From: Faecalibacterium sp. UBA1819
GTDB lineage: Bacteria; Bacillota; Clostridia; Oscillospirales; Ruminococcaceae
Direction: 5' to 3'
Assembly (NCBI GenBank): GCA_002315015.1
Contig: DCEX01000032.1
Span: 34,354-98,353, forward strand
Length of the DNA stretch: 64,000 bases
Under the pieces are notes generated by a model. It did not search any database. It was not told the DNA's origin and was given only the letters and a program-made list of their open reading frames with translations. A program made the position numbers and the translations under genes. Position 1 is the first letter of the stretch; the number at the start of each line of letters is the position of its first letter. Below, piece after piece: positions 1 to 7,618 of the stretch.

Positions 1-532
1 AGTAATCATTCGATTCCTCCGGCGGCAGCACACGCACCAGTTCCTTTTCCACTTTGACCGGGTCGGTACAGTTTGAAACAAAGCCAAGGCGGTTGGCCAT
101 GCGGATGCAGTGTGTGTCCGCGACGACGGCCGGCAGACCAAAGATATCACCGCGAATTAAGTTGGCGCTTTTTCGGCCAATGCCGGGCAAACGCAAAAGC
201 TCGTCCATTTCTTTGGGCACCTGTCCGCCGAATTCGTTTATCAGCATATTGCACATGCCGTCAATGTCACGCGCTTTGCTCGCCCCAAGACCGCAGGGCT
301 TGACAATCGCCTCGATGGCTTTTGCGCCCGCGCCGGCAAGTGCTTCCAAGGTGGGGTAGCGGCCAAACAGCTCGGCGGTAACAATATTGACTCGTGCGTC
401 GGTACACTGTGCCGATAAACGCACGCTGACAAGCAGCTGCCAAGCGTTTTCATACTCCAGCGAACACTCCGCTAAGGGGTATGCCTGCTTCAACCGTTCT
501 ACAATTTCTCTTGCGTCTGCTTTGGTACGCAT
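1..532 (-). CDS. nth: Endonuclease III (partial, 3' end outside window)
   Basis: DNA N-glycosylase/AP lyase of base excision repair, acting on oxidised pyrimidines. The helix-hairpin-helix LPGIGRKSANL carries the catalytic lysine at residue 121, and VADTHCIRM carries the catalytic aspartate at residue 139, one residue off the E. coli K120/D138 positions. Translation starts at ATG 532 with an AGGAGG ribosome binding site 7 bases upstream on the minus strand. About 177 residues lie in the window; the C-terminal four-cysteine [4Fe-4S] loop expected in this family lies beyond the left edge, so its presence cannot be checked. It is divergent from glyA. Confidence 0.95.
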   Translation of the reverse strand, partial: MRTKADAREIVERLKQAYPLAECSLEYENAWQLLVSVRLSAQCTDARVNIVTAELFGRYPTLEALAGAGAKAIEAIVKPCGLGASKARDIDGMCNMLINEFGGQVPKEMDELLRLPGIGRKSANLIRGDIFGLPAVVADTHCIRMANRLGFVSNCTDPVKVEKELVRVLPPEESNDY

Positions 533-659
533 GAATCATCCTCCTACTTCAAAATAAAAAATAAAGGTTACATTCAGTGTGAAATATCGGCAAAAAGCCG
601 AAAATGTCCTTGCTGTGCGCACAAAATATACTTTTTTGATATAATAACATAAAAAGGGC

Positions 660-688
660 TTGCTTACAAGGCTGCTTTGATGTATACT
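660..688 (+). promoter_or_regulatory. Sigma-A-type promoter for glyA
   Basis: A -35 TTGCTT at 660-665 and a -10 TATACT at 683-688 are separated by exactly 17 bp, about 120 bp upstream of the glyA start. The resulting leader of roughly 115 nt is G-rich but shows no riboswitch consensus that I recognise. Confidence 0.65.
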
Positions 689-810
689 GTGAAGAATATC
701 AAGCAGTGCTTGTTTGTTTTCCGGTCGGAAAGCCCAAAGGGGTGGGTGCTTTCGCAAAAGAAGGCGGCGGGGACGCGCTTGATAAAATACAAAAAATAGG
801 GGGAGAAAAA

Positions 811-2061
811 ATGTATCAAGACATGCCGGATTTGATTGGATTTGTGGGAAAGTATGATGCCGAATTAGGGGCGGCAATGCAGTCTGAGCTGTTGCGTCAG
901 CGCAAAAATATTGAGCTGATTGCCTCGGAGAACATTGTATCTCCGGCGGTTCTGGCAGCCATGGGAACGGTGCTGACCAATAAGTATGCCGAGGGCTATC
1001 CCGGCCACCGTTACTATGGTGGCTGCGCGTGCGTGGACCGTGTGGAAGAATTGGCCCGTGAGCGCGCTTGCCGTTTGTTTGGAGCGGAACATGCCAATGT
1101 GCAGCCGCATTCCGGCGCACAGGCAAACCTTGCCGTTTATTTTGCGCTTTTGGAAGTGGGCGACACTGTGCTGGGTATGGATTTGTCCAACGGCGGCCAC
1201 TTAACGCATGGCAGCCCGGTGAACATGAGCGGTAAAAACTACAACTTCATTCCTTATGGAGTGGATGCCAACGGCTACCTCGACTATGCCGACCTGGAAA
1301 AGAAGGCAAAAGAACATCGTCCCAAGATGATTGTGGCGGGCGCTTCGGCTTATCCGCGTGCGATTGATTTTGAACGCATCGGCGCTATTGCCAAAGAGGT
1401 GGGCGCACTGTTTATGGTGGATATGGCGCACATCGCCGGTTTGGTGGCTGCAGGACAGCACCAGAGCCCGGTGCCTTATGCCGACGTTGTCACCACCACA
1501 ACGCATAAAACGCTGCGCGGCCCGCGCGGCGGCATGATTCTTTGCAAAGAGCAGTATGCAAAGGCGATTGATAAAGCGATTTTCCCTGGTACGCAGGGCG
1601 GCCCGTTGGAGCACATCATTGCCGCAAAGGCGGTATGCTTCGGCGAAGCACTCAAGCCGGAGTTCACCGCTTATCAAAAGCAGGTAGTTGCAAACGCTGC
1701 CGCACTTGCAGCCGCTTTGACAGCGCGCGGCGTGAAGCTGGTATCGGGCGGCACGGATAATCACCTGATGAACATTGATTTGCGCGGCACTGATGTGACG
1801 GGCAAGGAGCTGGAACGCCGTTTGGACGAGGTGTTCATCACGGCCAACAAAAACACCGTTCCGAATGACCCGGCTTCGCCGTTTGTCACCTCCGGTCTGC
1901 GTGTGGGTACGCCCGCTGTGACAACCCGCGGCATGAAAGAGCCTGAAATGGAAATCATCGCTGAGTGCATTGCCGATTGCATCTTTGATTTTGAAGCGAA
2001 AAAAGAGGAAATTGCCCGGCGCGCCGAGGCGCTGACGGCGCGTTTCCCGCTTTATGAATAA
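811..2061 (+). CDS. glyA: Serine hydroxymethyltransferase
   Basis: PLP enzyme interconverting serine plus tetrahydrofolate with glycine plus 5,10-methylene-tetrahydrofolate; the main cytosolic source of one-carbon units. The 416-residue length is typical. The PLP-binding lysine is residue 233 within [14 protein letters not shown], and the N-terminal signature with SENIVSP and [15 protein letters not shown] is intact. The frame is open further upstream to 706, but ATG 811 is preceded by a GGGGGAG ribosome binding site and gives the family's normal N-terminus (MYQDMPDL). It is transcribed alone from the promoter at 660, divergent from nth. Confidence 0.97.
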   Translation: MYQDMPDLIGFVGKYDAELGAAMQSELLRQRKNIELIASENIVSPAVLAAMGTVLTNKYAEGYPGHRYYGGCACVDRVEELARERACRLFGAEHANVQPHSGAQANLAVYFALLEVGDTVLGMDLSNGGHLTHGSPVNMSGKNYNFIPYGVDANGYLDYADLEKKAKEHRPKMIVAGASAYPRAIDFERIGAIAKEVGALFMVDMAHIAGLVAAGQHQSPVPYADVVTTTTHKTLRGPRGGMILCKEQYAKAIDKAIFPGTQGGPLEHIIAAKAVCFGEALKPEFTAYQKQVVANAAALAAALTARGVKLVSGGTDNHLMNIDLRGTDVTGKELERRLDEVFITANKNTVPNDPASPFVTSGLRVGTPAVTTRGMKEPEMEIIAECIADCIFDFEAKKEEIARRAEALTARFPLYE

Positions 2062-2139
2062 GCGCTTCCAGCAAACGCTCACATGGAAAAAGAAAATTTT
2101 TACTATGTTGCAAAAACAACAGAATTTTTGAAACTCCTG

Positions 2140-2148
2140 TGCTATACT
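2140..2148 (+). promoter_or_regulatory. Extended -10 promoter for rubredoxin
   Basis: TATACT at 2143-2148 is preceded by TG plus one base (2140-2142), the extended -10 form, and no good -35 lies at 17 bp. Transcription would begin near 2155, just before the hairpin at 2160. Confidence 0.5.
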
Positions 2149-2159
2149 GTACACAAATC

Positions 2160-2220
2160 GCATCATGCCTTTGGAAGGTGCTTGAAGGACGCTGCTTTTA
2201 AGAGCTTTCCGGCGTGATGC
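2160..2220 (+). other. Long hairpin in rubredoxin 5' leader
   Basis: GCATCATGCC at 2160-2169 pairs with GGCGTGATGC at 2211-2220 (10 bp, one G-U), enclosing a further GGAAG/CTTTCC pairing. No U-tract follows, so it is not a simple terminator. It begins right at the inferred 5' end and may stabilise the mRNA or be regulatory. Confidence 0.5.
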
Positions 2221-2251
2221 TTTCAAAAAAACAAGAGGAGCGTGTTTTTCC

Positions 2252-2407
2252 ATGCGTTATGTATGCAATGTGTGCGGTTATGTTTATGACGAGGCCAACG
2301 GCGATCCCGATGCAGGTATCGCAGCAGGCACCAAATGGGCAGATGTTCCCGCTGACTGGACTTGCCCGTTGTGCGGCGTCGGCAAAGACGACTTCAGCGA
2401 AGAGTAA
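2252..2407 (+). CDS. Rubredoxin
   Basis: Small cytosolic electron carrier with one iron held by four cysteines. The 51-residue protein has the two classical knuckles CNVCG (C5, C8) and CPLCG (C38, C41) and the usual core residues between them ([18 protein letters not shown]). In anaerobes rubredoxin commonly feeds electrons to rubrerythrin or oxygen reductases; no such partner lies next to it here. The gene is monocistronic, with a structured leader upstream and an intrinsic terminator directly after the stop. A purine-rich GAGGAG lies 12 bases before ATG, a rather long spacing. Confidence 0.96.
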   Translation: MRYVCNVCGYVYDEANGDPDAGIAAGTKWADVPADWTCPLCGVGKDDFSEE

Positions 2408-2424
2408 GCATTGGTAAAAGAAAA

Positions 2425-2460
2425 GGGCGTGTCGCAAAAAGCTTGCGGCGCGCTCTTTTT
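2425..2460 (+). terminator. Intrinsic terminator after rubredoxin
   Basis: A 13-bp stem (2425-2437 with 2443-2455, including G-U pairs) closes a 5-nt loop and is followed by five T. Confidence 0.8.
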
Positions 2461-2587
2461 GCGCAATGGAAAAAGATGAGGATATACTTTTCTTTTATTT
2501 TATAGTATAATAAATAGTGTTTTTGAGGTTTTTGGATAAAAACCGGCAAGGAAATGAATGATCATCCACGGAAAGCGGGGAAAGAGA

Positions 2588-3421
2588 ATGGCGTATATCG
2601 AATGTAAAGTAAAAAGTAAATTGCTTCAAAAACAGGTAGGAGTTCACATGTACTTTCCCAATGATCAGCCGGCGGATGAGGAAAGCCGCCCCCGCGCGGT
2701 GATCACACTGCTGCATGGCTACGGCGGGTGCGGGCAGGATTGGTTTGAGCAAACGAGCGCGGCGCGTTATGCCGGGGATAACGGTTTAGTGCTGATTGCG
2801 CCCGATTGCGGCAATTCTTTTTACCATAATATGATGTACGGCGGCGCGTACCGCACGTTTTTGATTGAGGAGCTGCCGGTGCTTTTGCATTCCATGTTCC
2901 GATTGCCGAAAAGCCGAAATCGAAATTTTATTGCGGGCCTTTCCATGGGAGGCTACGGTGCGCTCTATCTTGGCATGACACGCCCCGATATTTACGGTGC
3001 GTGTGCCAGCTTTTCCGGTGCGGTAGACCTTGGTATGATGCTGCGTTCGGACGATACGACCGCCCTGCGCGAAACGTTTGCTCCGGTGTTCGGTGAGTCT
3101 CTGGCTCTGCCGCGCACCAGTGATTTGCACGAAATTGCAAAAAAAGTGGCGGTACTGCCGCCGGAAAAACAGCCCCGCATTTTGATGACGAACGGCTTAC
3201 AGGATGTGGAGCCGTACCAAATTGTCGCGCAAAACGACGCTTTGCACCAAACCATGCGCCGTGTCCGTATGGCGCACTACCGCCGACTGCAATGGAACGG
3301 CGTTCACGAATGGAATTTTTGGGATAGAAGCCTTGTGTATGCGATTGATTATTTTCTGAACAATGGTTATGCGGCAGAAAAGCTGAGCGACTGGCGCAGC
3401 GCGGCGGTTTCAAACTACTAA
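2588..3421 (+). CDS. Alpha/beta-hydrolase esterase (esterase D / tributyrin esterase type)
   Basis: A 277-residue cytosolic serine esterase of the putative-esterase (PF00756-like) family; such enzymes hydrolyse short-chain acyl esters. The nucleophile elbow GLSMGGYGAL puts the serine at residue 119. D206 (in TNGLQDVEPY) and H240 (in NGVHEWNFW) are the likely other triad members in the right order. The oxyanion-side HGYGGCGQDW is also typical. The frame opens at 2558, but ATG 2588 has GGGGAAAGAG just before it and is the better start. The substrate cannot be told from sequence; it is not linked to a pathway cluster. Confidence 0.85.
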   Translation: MAYIECKVKSKLLQKQVGVHMYFPNDQPADEESRPRAVITLLHGYGGCGQDWFEQTSAARYAGDNGLVLIAPDCGNSFYHNMMYGGAYRTFLIEELPVLLHSMFRLPKSRNRNFIAGLSMGGYGALYLGMTRPDIYGACASFSGAVDLGMMLRSDDTTALRETFAPVFGESLALPRTSDLHEIAKKVAVLPPEKQPRILMTNGLQDVEPYQIVAQNDALHQTMRRVRMAHYRRLQWNGVHEWNFWDRSLVYAIDYFLNNGYAAEKLSDWRSAAVSNY

Positions 3422-3495
3422 CACGCGCCAAACGCAGCGTGCCGCAATGCCGCCCGGATGTTTTTTGCGGTGCGGCAAACAGAGGGGGAAACAAC

Positions 3496-4761
3496 ATGCA
3501 GCCTTTGGCAGACCGGTTGCGTCCGCAAAGCTTGGACGAGGTGTGCGGCCAGCGGCACCTGTTAGGAGAAAATTGTGTGTTTCGGCGTGCGATTGAGGCC
3601 GGAACCGTGCCCAATATGATTTTTTACGGGCCTCCCGGCGTGGGCAAAACTACGGTTGCACGCTTGATTGCTAAAACCAGCGGCATGAGCCTTCATATGC
3701 TCAACGGCACCAGCGCGGGCACGTCTGATATCAAGCAGGTGCTTTCCAGCGTAGGGACATTCGGCGCGCATAACGGGGTGCTGTTATACCTGGACGAGAT
3801 TCAATATTTAAACAAAAAGCAGCAGCAAAGCTTGCTCGAATGCTTAGAGGACGGCTCTGTAACGCTCATTGCCTCCACAACGGAAAATCCCTCGTTTTAT
3901 ATTTATAGTGCACTGGTGTCACGGTGCAGCGTGTTTGAGTTCAAGCCGCTTTCCCCTGAGGACATTGCCATGGGCATTGAACGAGCCGTGCGCCGAATGG
4001 AGGAAAGCGAAAGCACGGGCGTAAGCATTGAACCGGAGGCCGTGCAGCGCCTTGCCGTGCAGTGCGGGGGTGATATGCGCCGGGCGTTGATTGCGCTGGA
4101 GTTTGCGGCGGCCGGTGCGCCGGTGCAGGACGGCAAGCGCCGCATTACGGCTGACGTGGTTGCCCAAACCGCGCAGGGCGCACGCTACGATAAAAGTGAC
4201 GATATGCATTATGATTGCATTTCGGCGCTGCAAAAAAGCATTCGCGGCTCTGACCCGGACGCGGCCGTCTATTATCTGGCGCGTATTTTGTCGGGCGGAG
4301 ATTTGCTTTCCGCATGTCGCCGCCTGTTGGTCATTGCCGCCGAGGACGTTGGCCTTGCGTATCCGCAGGCTGTCGTGGTGACAAAAGCGTGTGTGGACAG
4401 TGCGCTTCAGCTGGGAATGCCCGAGGCGCGTTTGCCCTTGGCCGAAGCGGCCATTTTGCTGGCGACGGCGCCCAAAAGCAATTCAGCTTACAACGCCATC
4501 AATGCTGCAATGGAGGATATTGCAAAGGGTAAGGCGGGAGCCGTTCCACGCTGTCTGCAAAATCAGCATTTCGATGGGGAAGATGCCGCCGTAAAAGGGC
4601 AGCATTACCTGTATCCCCATGATTACCCTCATCACTGGGTGGCACAGCAGTATTTGCCCGAAGAACTGAAAGATACCGTGTATTATCATTACGGCCCGAA
4701 TAAAACCGAACAGGCGGCAAAAGCCTACTGGCGGGCCATCAAAGAACAATCATCCGATTGA
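3496..4761 (+). CDS. rarA: Replication-associated recombination protein A, AAA+ ATPase (RarA/MgsA)
   Basis: Clamp-loader-like AAA+ ATPase acting at stalled replication forks. Of 421 residues, the Walker A GPPGVGKT is at 45-52 and the Walker B LLYLDEIQ at 96-103; sensor and arginine-finger regions (STTENPSF, SALVSRC) follow, then the C-terminal tetramerisation domain ending in the family-typical YPHDYPHHWVAQQYLPEEL. The frame is open 57 bases upstream, but ATG 3496 follows an AGAGGGGG ribosome binding site and gives the conserved start MQPLADRLRPQSLDEV. The gene lies 74 bp after the esterase and is followed by a small terminator-like palindrome. Confidence 0.96.
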   Translation: MQPLADRLRPQSLDEVCGQRHLLGENCVFRRAIEAGTVPNMIFYGPPGVGKTTVARLIAKTSGMSLHMLNGTSAGTSDIKQVLSSVGTFGAHNGVLLYLDEIQYLNKKQQQSLLECLEDGSVTLIASTTENPSFYIYSALVSRCSVFEFKPLSPEDIAMGIERAVRRMEESESTGVSIEPEAVQRLAVQCGGDMRRALIALEFAAAGAPVQDGKRRITADVVAQTAQGARYDKSDDMHYDCISALQKSIRGSDPDAAVYYLARILSGGDLLSACRRLLVIAAEDVGLAYPQAVVVTKACVDSALQLGMPEARLPLAEAAILLATAPKSNSAYNAINAAMEDIAKGKAGAVPRCLQNQHFDGEDAAVKGQHYLYPHDYPHHWVAQQYLPEELKDTVYYHYGPNKTEQAAKAYWRAIKEQSSD

Positions 4762-4762
4762 G

Positions 4763-4780
4763 AAAACCCGCGGGTTTTTT
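4763..4780 (+). terminator. Short terminator-like palindrome after rarA
   Basis: AAAACCCGCGGGTTTT with a run of T directly follows the rarA stop codon. The central bases leave only a 4-nt loop, so activity is plausible but uncertain. Confidence 0.5.
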
Positions 4781-4825
4781 CTGATTTCCATAAGTGTTGC
4801 AAAGGAAAACGGCAGGTGGATCACA

Positions 4826-7246
4826 ATGAAAAAACGCACACTGCAAGAGGTATTGGCCTCATTGACGCTCGAGGAAAAGGCTTCGCTGCTTTCTGGGCGC
4901 GATTTTTGGCGTACAAAGCCCATCACAGAAAAGGGCATCCCGTCGATGCGCATGGCGGACGGCCCGCATGGCGTGCGCCGCGAAGCGCCATGGGCGGAAA
5001 AGCAAAACGGCGGACGCAGCTTGCCCGCTACCTGCTTTCCAACGGAATCGGCTTTGGCCTGTTCGTGGGATACGGCGCTTTGCCGCCGTGTGGGACAGGC
5101 ATTGGCGCAGGAATGCGTCGAGCAGGGCGTGCAGGTGCTGCTCGGGCCGGGCGTCAACATCAAACGCAGCCCGCTTTGCGGCCGAAATTTTGAATATTTC
5201 AGCGAGGACCCGCTTTTAGCGGGAAAGCTGGCGGCGGCCTACATCCGTGGTATTGAAGGCTGGGGCGTGGGCACTTCGCTGAAGCATTTTGCGCTCAACA
5301 ATCAGGAAAACTATCGGATGCGCGTGTCTGCCGAGGTGGATGAGCGCACCATGCGTGAGCTGTATTTGAAGCCCTTTGAAATTGCGGTGAAAGAAGGCCG
5401 TCCCGGAACCGTGATGGCGAGTTATAACCGCGTCAACGGCACTCACTCCACCGAACACCCCGTTCTGCTCAAGAAAATTTTGCGTGAGGAATGGGGATTT
5501 GAAGGGCTGGTCATGTCCGATTGGGGCGCGTTGAATGACCGCGTGAAGGCAGTGCGCGCCGGGCTGGATTTGGAAATGCCGGCCTCCGGCGGCGAAACCG
5601 ACCGCATGATTGTACAGGCGGTGCGTCAAGGCCGCCTGCGCGAAGATGAGGTGGACCGCTGCTGTCTGCGGGTGCTGCATATGGTGTTCCACTATTTACA
5701 GGCACAGCACCCCACAAAACGCTTGTCGGCAAAGCAAAAGAAGGCACTGGCCAAGCAAGCGGTACTGGAGAGCGCGGTTTTGATGAAAAACGACGGCTTG
5801 CTGCCGTTGCAGGAAAAGGACAATATTGCCGTCATTGGTGCGCTGGCGGATAAAATGCGCTTTCAAGGCGCGGGTTCCAGCCTCGTCAATGCGCAGGGCG
5901 TCAGCCTGCTTGCGGCAATGCGCCAAAACGGACGCGCTTATGTCAACGCAGCGGCGGGCTATCATTTGAACGACCCGCGCCCCAACGATGTGCTTGAGCA
6001 TCAGGCGCTGGCCTATGCCAAAACGGCCAACACCGTGATTTATGTCATAGGCTTAACGGAAATGTTTGAAAGCGAAGGTTATGACCGCACCCATCTGCGC
6101 CTGCCGCAAAATCAAGTGCAGCTGTTGGAAAAGCTGGTCAAAGTGAACCCCAATGTCGCGGTTGTACTCATCGGCGGTGCGCCGGTGGAAATGCCTTGGC
6201 TTGATTCTGTCCGCGCGGTGCTTTATGCCGGCCTTGGCGGTGAGCAAGTGGGCGCAGCGGTTTATGATTTGCTGTTCGGCAAGGAAAACCCCAGCGGCAA
6301 GCTGGCGGAAACGTGGCCGCTTTCGTTGCAAGATGTTCCGTGTGCAAAATATTACCCGATGGGTCCGCGCGCTGTAACGCATAACGAAGGCATTTATGTC
6401 GGCTACCGTTATTACGATAAGGCGAAAAAAGAGGTGCTGTTTCCCTTTGGATACGGCTTGTCCTACACAAAATACACCTACTCTGCGCTGGAATGCGACC
6501 TCTTTCCGCAGGAAGGCGGTGTGATGCGCGTTCAGTTTGAGGTTTGCAATGCAGGTCAGCGCGAAGGAAGCGAGATTGCACAGGTCTATATTGGAAAACG
6601 CGGTTCGGCGGTGCATCGCCCGGTGCGCACGCTGGCAGGGTTTCAGCGGGTGCATTTAAAGCCCGGTGAACGCAAGCGGGTTTGCATTGAAATTCCATGG
6701 TCGGAATTTGCGGTTTGGGAAACGGCCAGCCATTCTTTTGCCGTGGAAAATGGGGCGTATGAAATTTGTGTGGGTGCGAACAGCCGGGAAATTCTTTTGA
6801 AAGAATTTGTGTATCCCGATGGCCGTTTGCTGGAAGCGACAGACGCGGAAAGCGCCCACGGCCCCTATGGAGAATTTTCAGGCAACGATTTTCCCAATGA
6901 GGCATTTTATGCAGTGCATCAGCGCGAGCCGGTGTCCAACGAGCCGCTCTTGCCGGGAGAATACACCATGCAGACAACGCTGGGCGAAATGCGCGCTTCC
7001 CGCGCAGCCCGCAACTTGGAGCGCTTAGCAGTTCAGGTGTCGCTGCGCGCGATTCGATTTTCCACGAATCCTGCCGTCAACCGCAAAGTGTGCAAGACGG
7101 CTGTGCGCGATTTGCCGTTTAAAAATTTGGCGTTTAACATGGGCGGGGTGCTGTCCTTTGACCGCTTGGAGCAAATGCTGCGTGTTTGCAACCATGAAGC
7201 GGGCTGGCAGGATGTAGTAGCCCCCAAAAAACATCGGCGGCGCTGA
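4826..7246 (+). CDS. Glycoside hydrolase family 3 beta-glucosidase
   Basis: An 806-residue retaining glycosidase, probably cytosolic as no signal peptide is present; it would release glucose (or xylose) from the non-reducing end of beta-linked oligosaccharides. The GH3 N-terminal barrel contains KHFALNNQE and the nucleophile aspartate 232 in VMSDWGALND. The second alpha/beta domain (from about residue 310) starts with ESAVLMKNDGLLPL, and a fibronectin-III-like domain follows FGYGLSYT. About 130 extra residues after the Fn3-like domain are unlike the GH3 core and of unknown role. ATG 4826 has AGGTGG upstream. No sugar transporter or regulator is adjacent. Confidence 0.92.
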   Translation: MKKRTLQEVLASLTLEEKASLLSGRDFWRTKPITEKGIPSMRMADGPHGVRREAPWAEKQNGGRSLPATCFPTESALACSWDTALCRRVGQALAQECVEQGVQVLLGPGVNIKRSPLCGRNFEYFSEDPLLAGKLAAAYIRGIEGWGVGTSLKHFALNNQENYRMRVSAEVDERTMRELYLKPFEIAVKEGRPGTVMASYNRVNGTHSTEHPVLLKKILREEWGFEGLVMSDWGALNDRVKAVRAGLDLEMPASGGETDRMIVQAVRQGRLREDEVDRCCLRVLHMVFHYLQAQHPTKRLSAKQKKALAKQAVLESAVLMKNDGLLPLQEKDNIAVIGALADKMRFQGAGSSLVNAQGVSLLAAMRQNGRAYVNAAAGYHLNDPRPNDVLEHQALAYAKTANTVIYVIGLTEMFESEGYDRTHLRLPQNQVQLLEKLVKVNPNVAVVLIGGAPVEMPWLDSVRAVLYAGLGGEQVGAAVYDLLFGKENPSGKLAETWPLSLQDVPCAKYYPMGPRAVTHNEGIYVGYRYYDKAKKEVLFPFGYGLSYTKYTYSALECDLFPQEGGVMRVQFEVCNAGQREGSEIAQVYIGKRGSAVHRPVRTLAGFQRVHLKPGERKRVCIEIPWSEFAVWETASHSFAVENGAYEICVGANSREILLKEFVYPDGRLLEATDAESAHGPYGEFSGNDFPNEAFYAVHQREPVSNEPLLPGEYTMQTTLGEMRASRAARNLERLAVQVSLRAIRFSTNPAVNRKVCKTAVRDLPFKNLAFNMGGVLSFDRLEQMLRVCNHEAGWQDVVAPKKHRRR

Positions 7247-7254
7247 AAACGCTA

Positions 7255-7283
7255 TTGACATTTTTAACGTTTTTCGATAAGAT
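7255..7283 (+). promoter_or_regulatory. Promoter of the alaS operon
   Basis: A consensus -35 TTGACA (7255-7260) and a -10 TAAGAT (7278-7283) are spaced 17 bp apart, immediately ahead of the T-box leader. Confidence 0.75.
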
Positions 7284-7533
7284 AAGTAAGGAATATGGAT
7301 CACAGGCCTTGACCGGGCCAGTGGCACAAAGCCCCGCGAAAGAGAGAGGATGCATGGCTGAAACATCCTTGCGGCAGTGCTGTTGCCACAGCCACCCGTG
7401 AGCCTCCGTGTGAGAACACGGCGCTTCGCAGCGTTAACGCGGCAAAAGCGGCACATTTCGGTGTGCAATTTTGGGTGGTACCACGGAAGCTTCAAAGCCT
7501 TCGTCCCGATGTGTCGGGGCGGAGGCTTTTTTT
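7284..7533 (+). promoter_or_regulatory. T-box leader controlling alaS
   Basis: The conserved T-box sequence GGGTGGTACCACGG lies at 7473-7486 and is followed by a 13-bp terminator stem with seven T (7495-7533). The two are mutually exclusive structures. Upstream are an AGAGAG stem I motif near 7340-7346, an apical-type hairpin with GGCTGAAA, and a perfect CCGTGT/ACACGG hairpin at 7405-7420. Uncharged tRNA-Ala binding would favour the antiterminator and readthrough. A GCC codon at 7402-7404 is a candidate specifier (alanine), but I could not fold stem I well enough to be sure. Confidence 0.88.
7495..7533 (+). terminator. T-box-regulated terminator
   Basis: Thirteen paired bases (7495-7507 with 7515-7527, several G-U) precede the T-tract. 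The 5' arm overlaps the 3' side of the antiterminator region, as expected for a transcriptional T-box switch. Confidence 0.85.
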
Positions 7534-7618
7534 GCCGATGGGCCGATGACCATTTGACAAGAGCTGTGCAATGCGCTTTTAAGCGCCGAAACACTGATGA
7601 AAAAAGGAGAATCTGCCA

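Noticed and set aside
689-810. Riboswitch (ZTP or glycine) upstream of glyA
   Set aside because: The leader is G-rich, but the conserved core of neither class is present, and I found no clear pairing scheme.
1201-2253. 350-codon minus-strand frame opposite glyA
   Set aside because: Antisense shadow, no recognisable domain and running into the rubredoxin leader.
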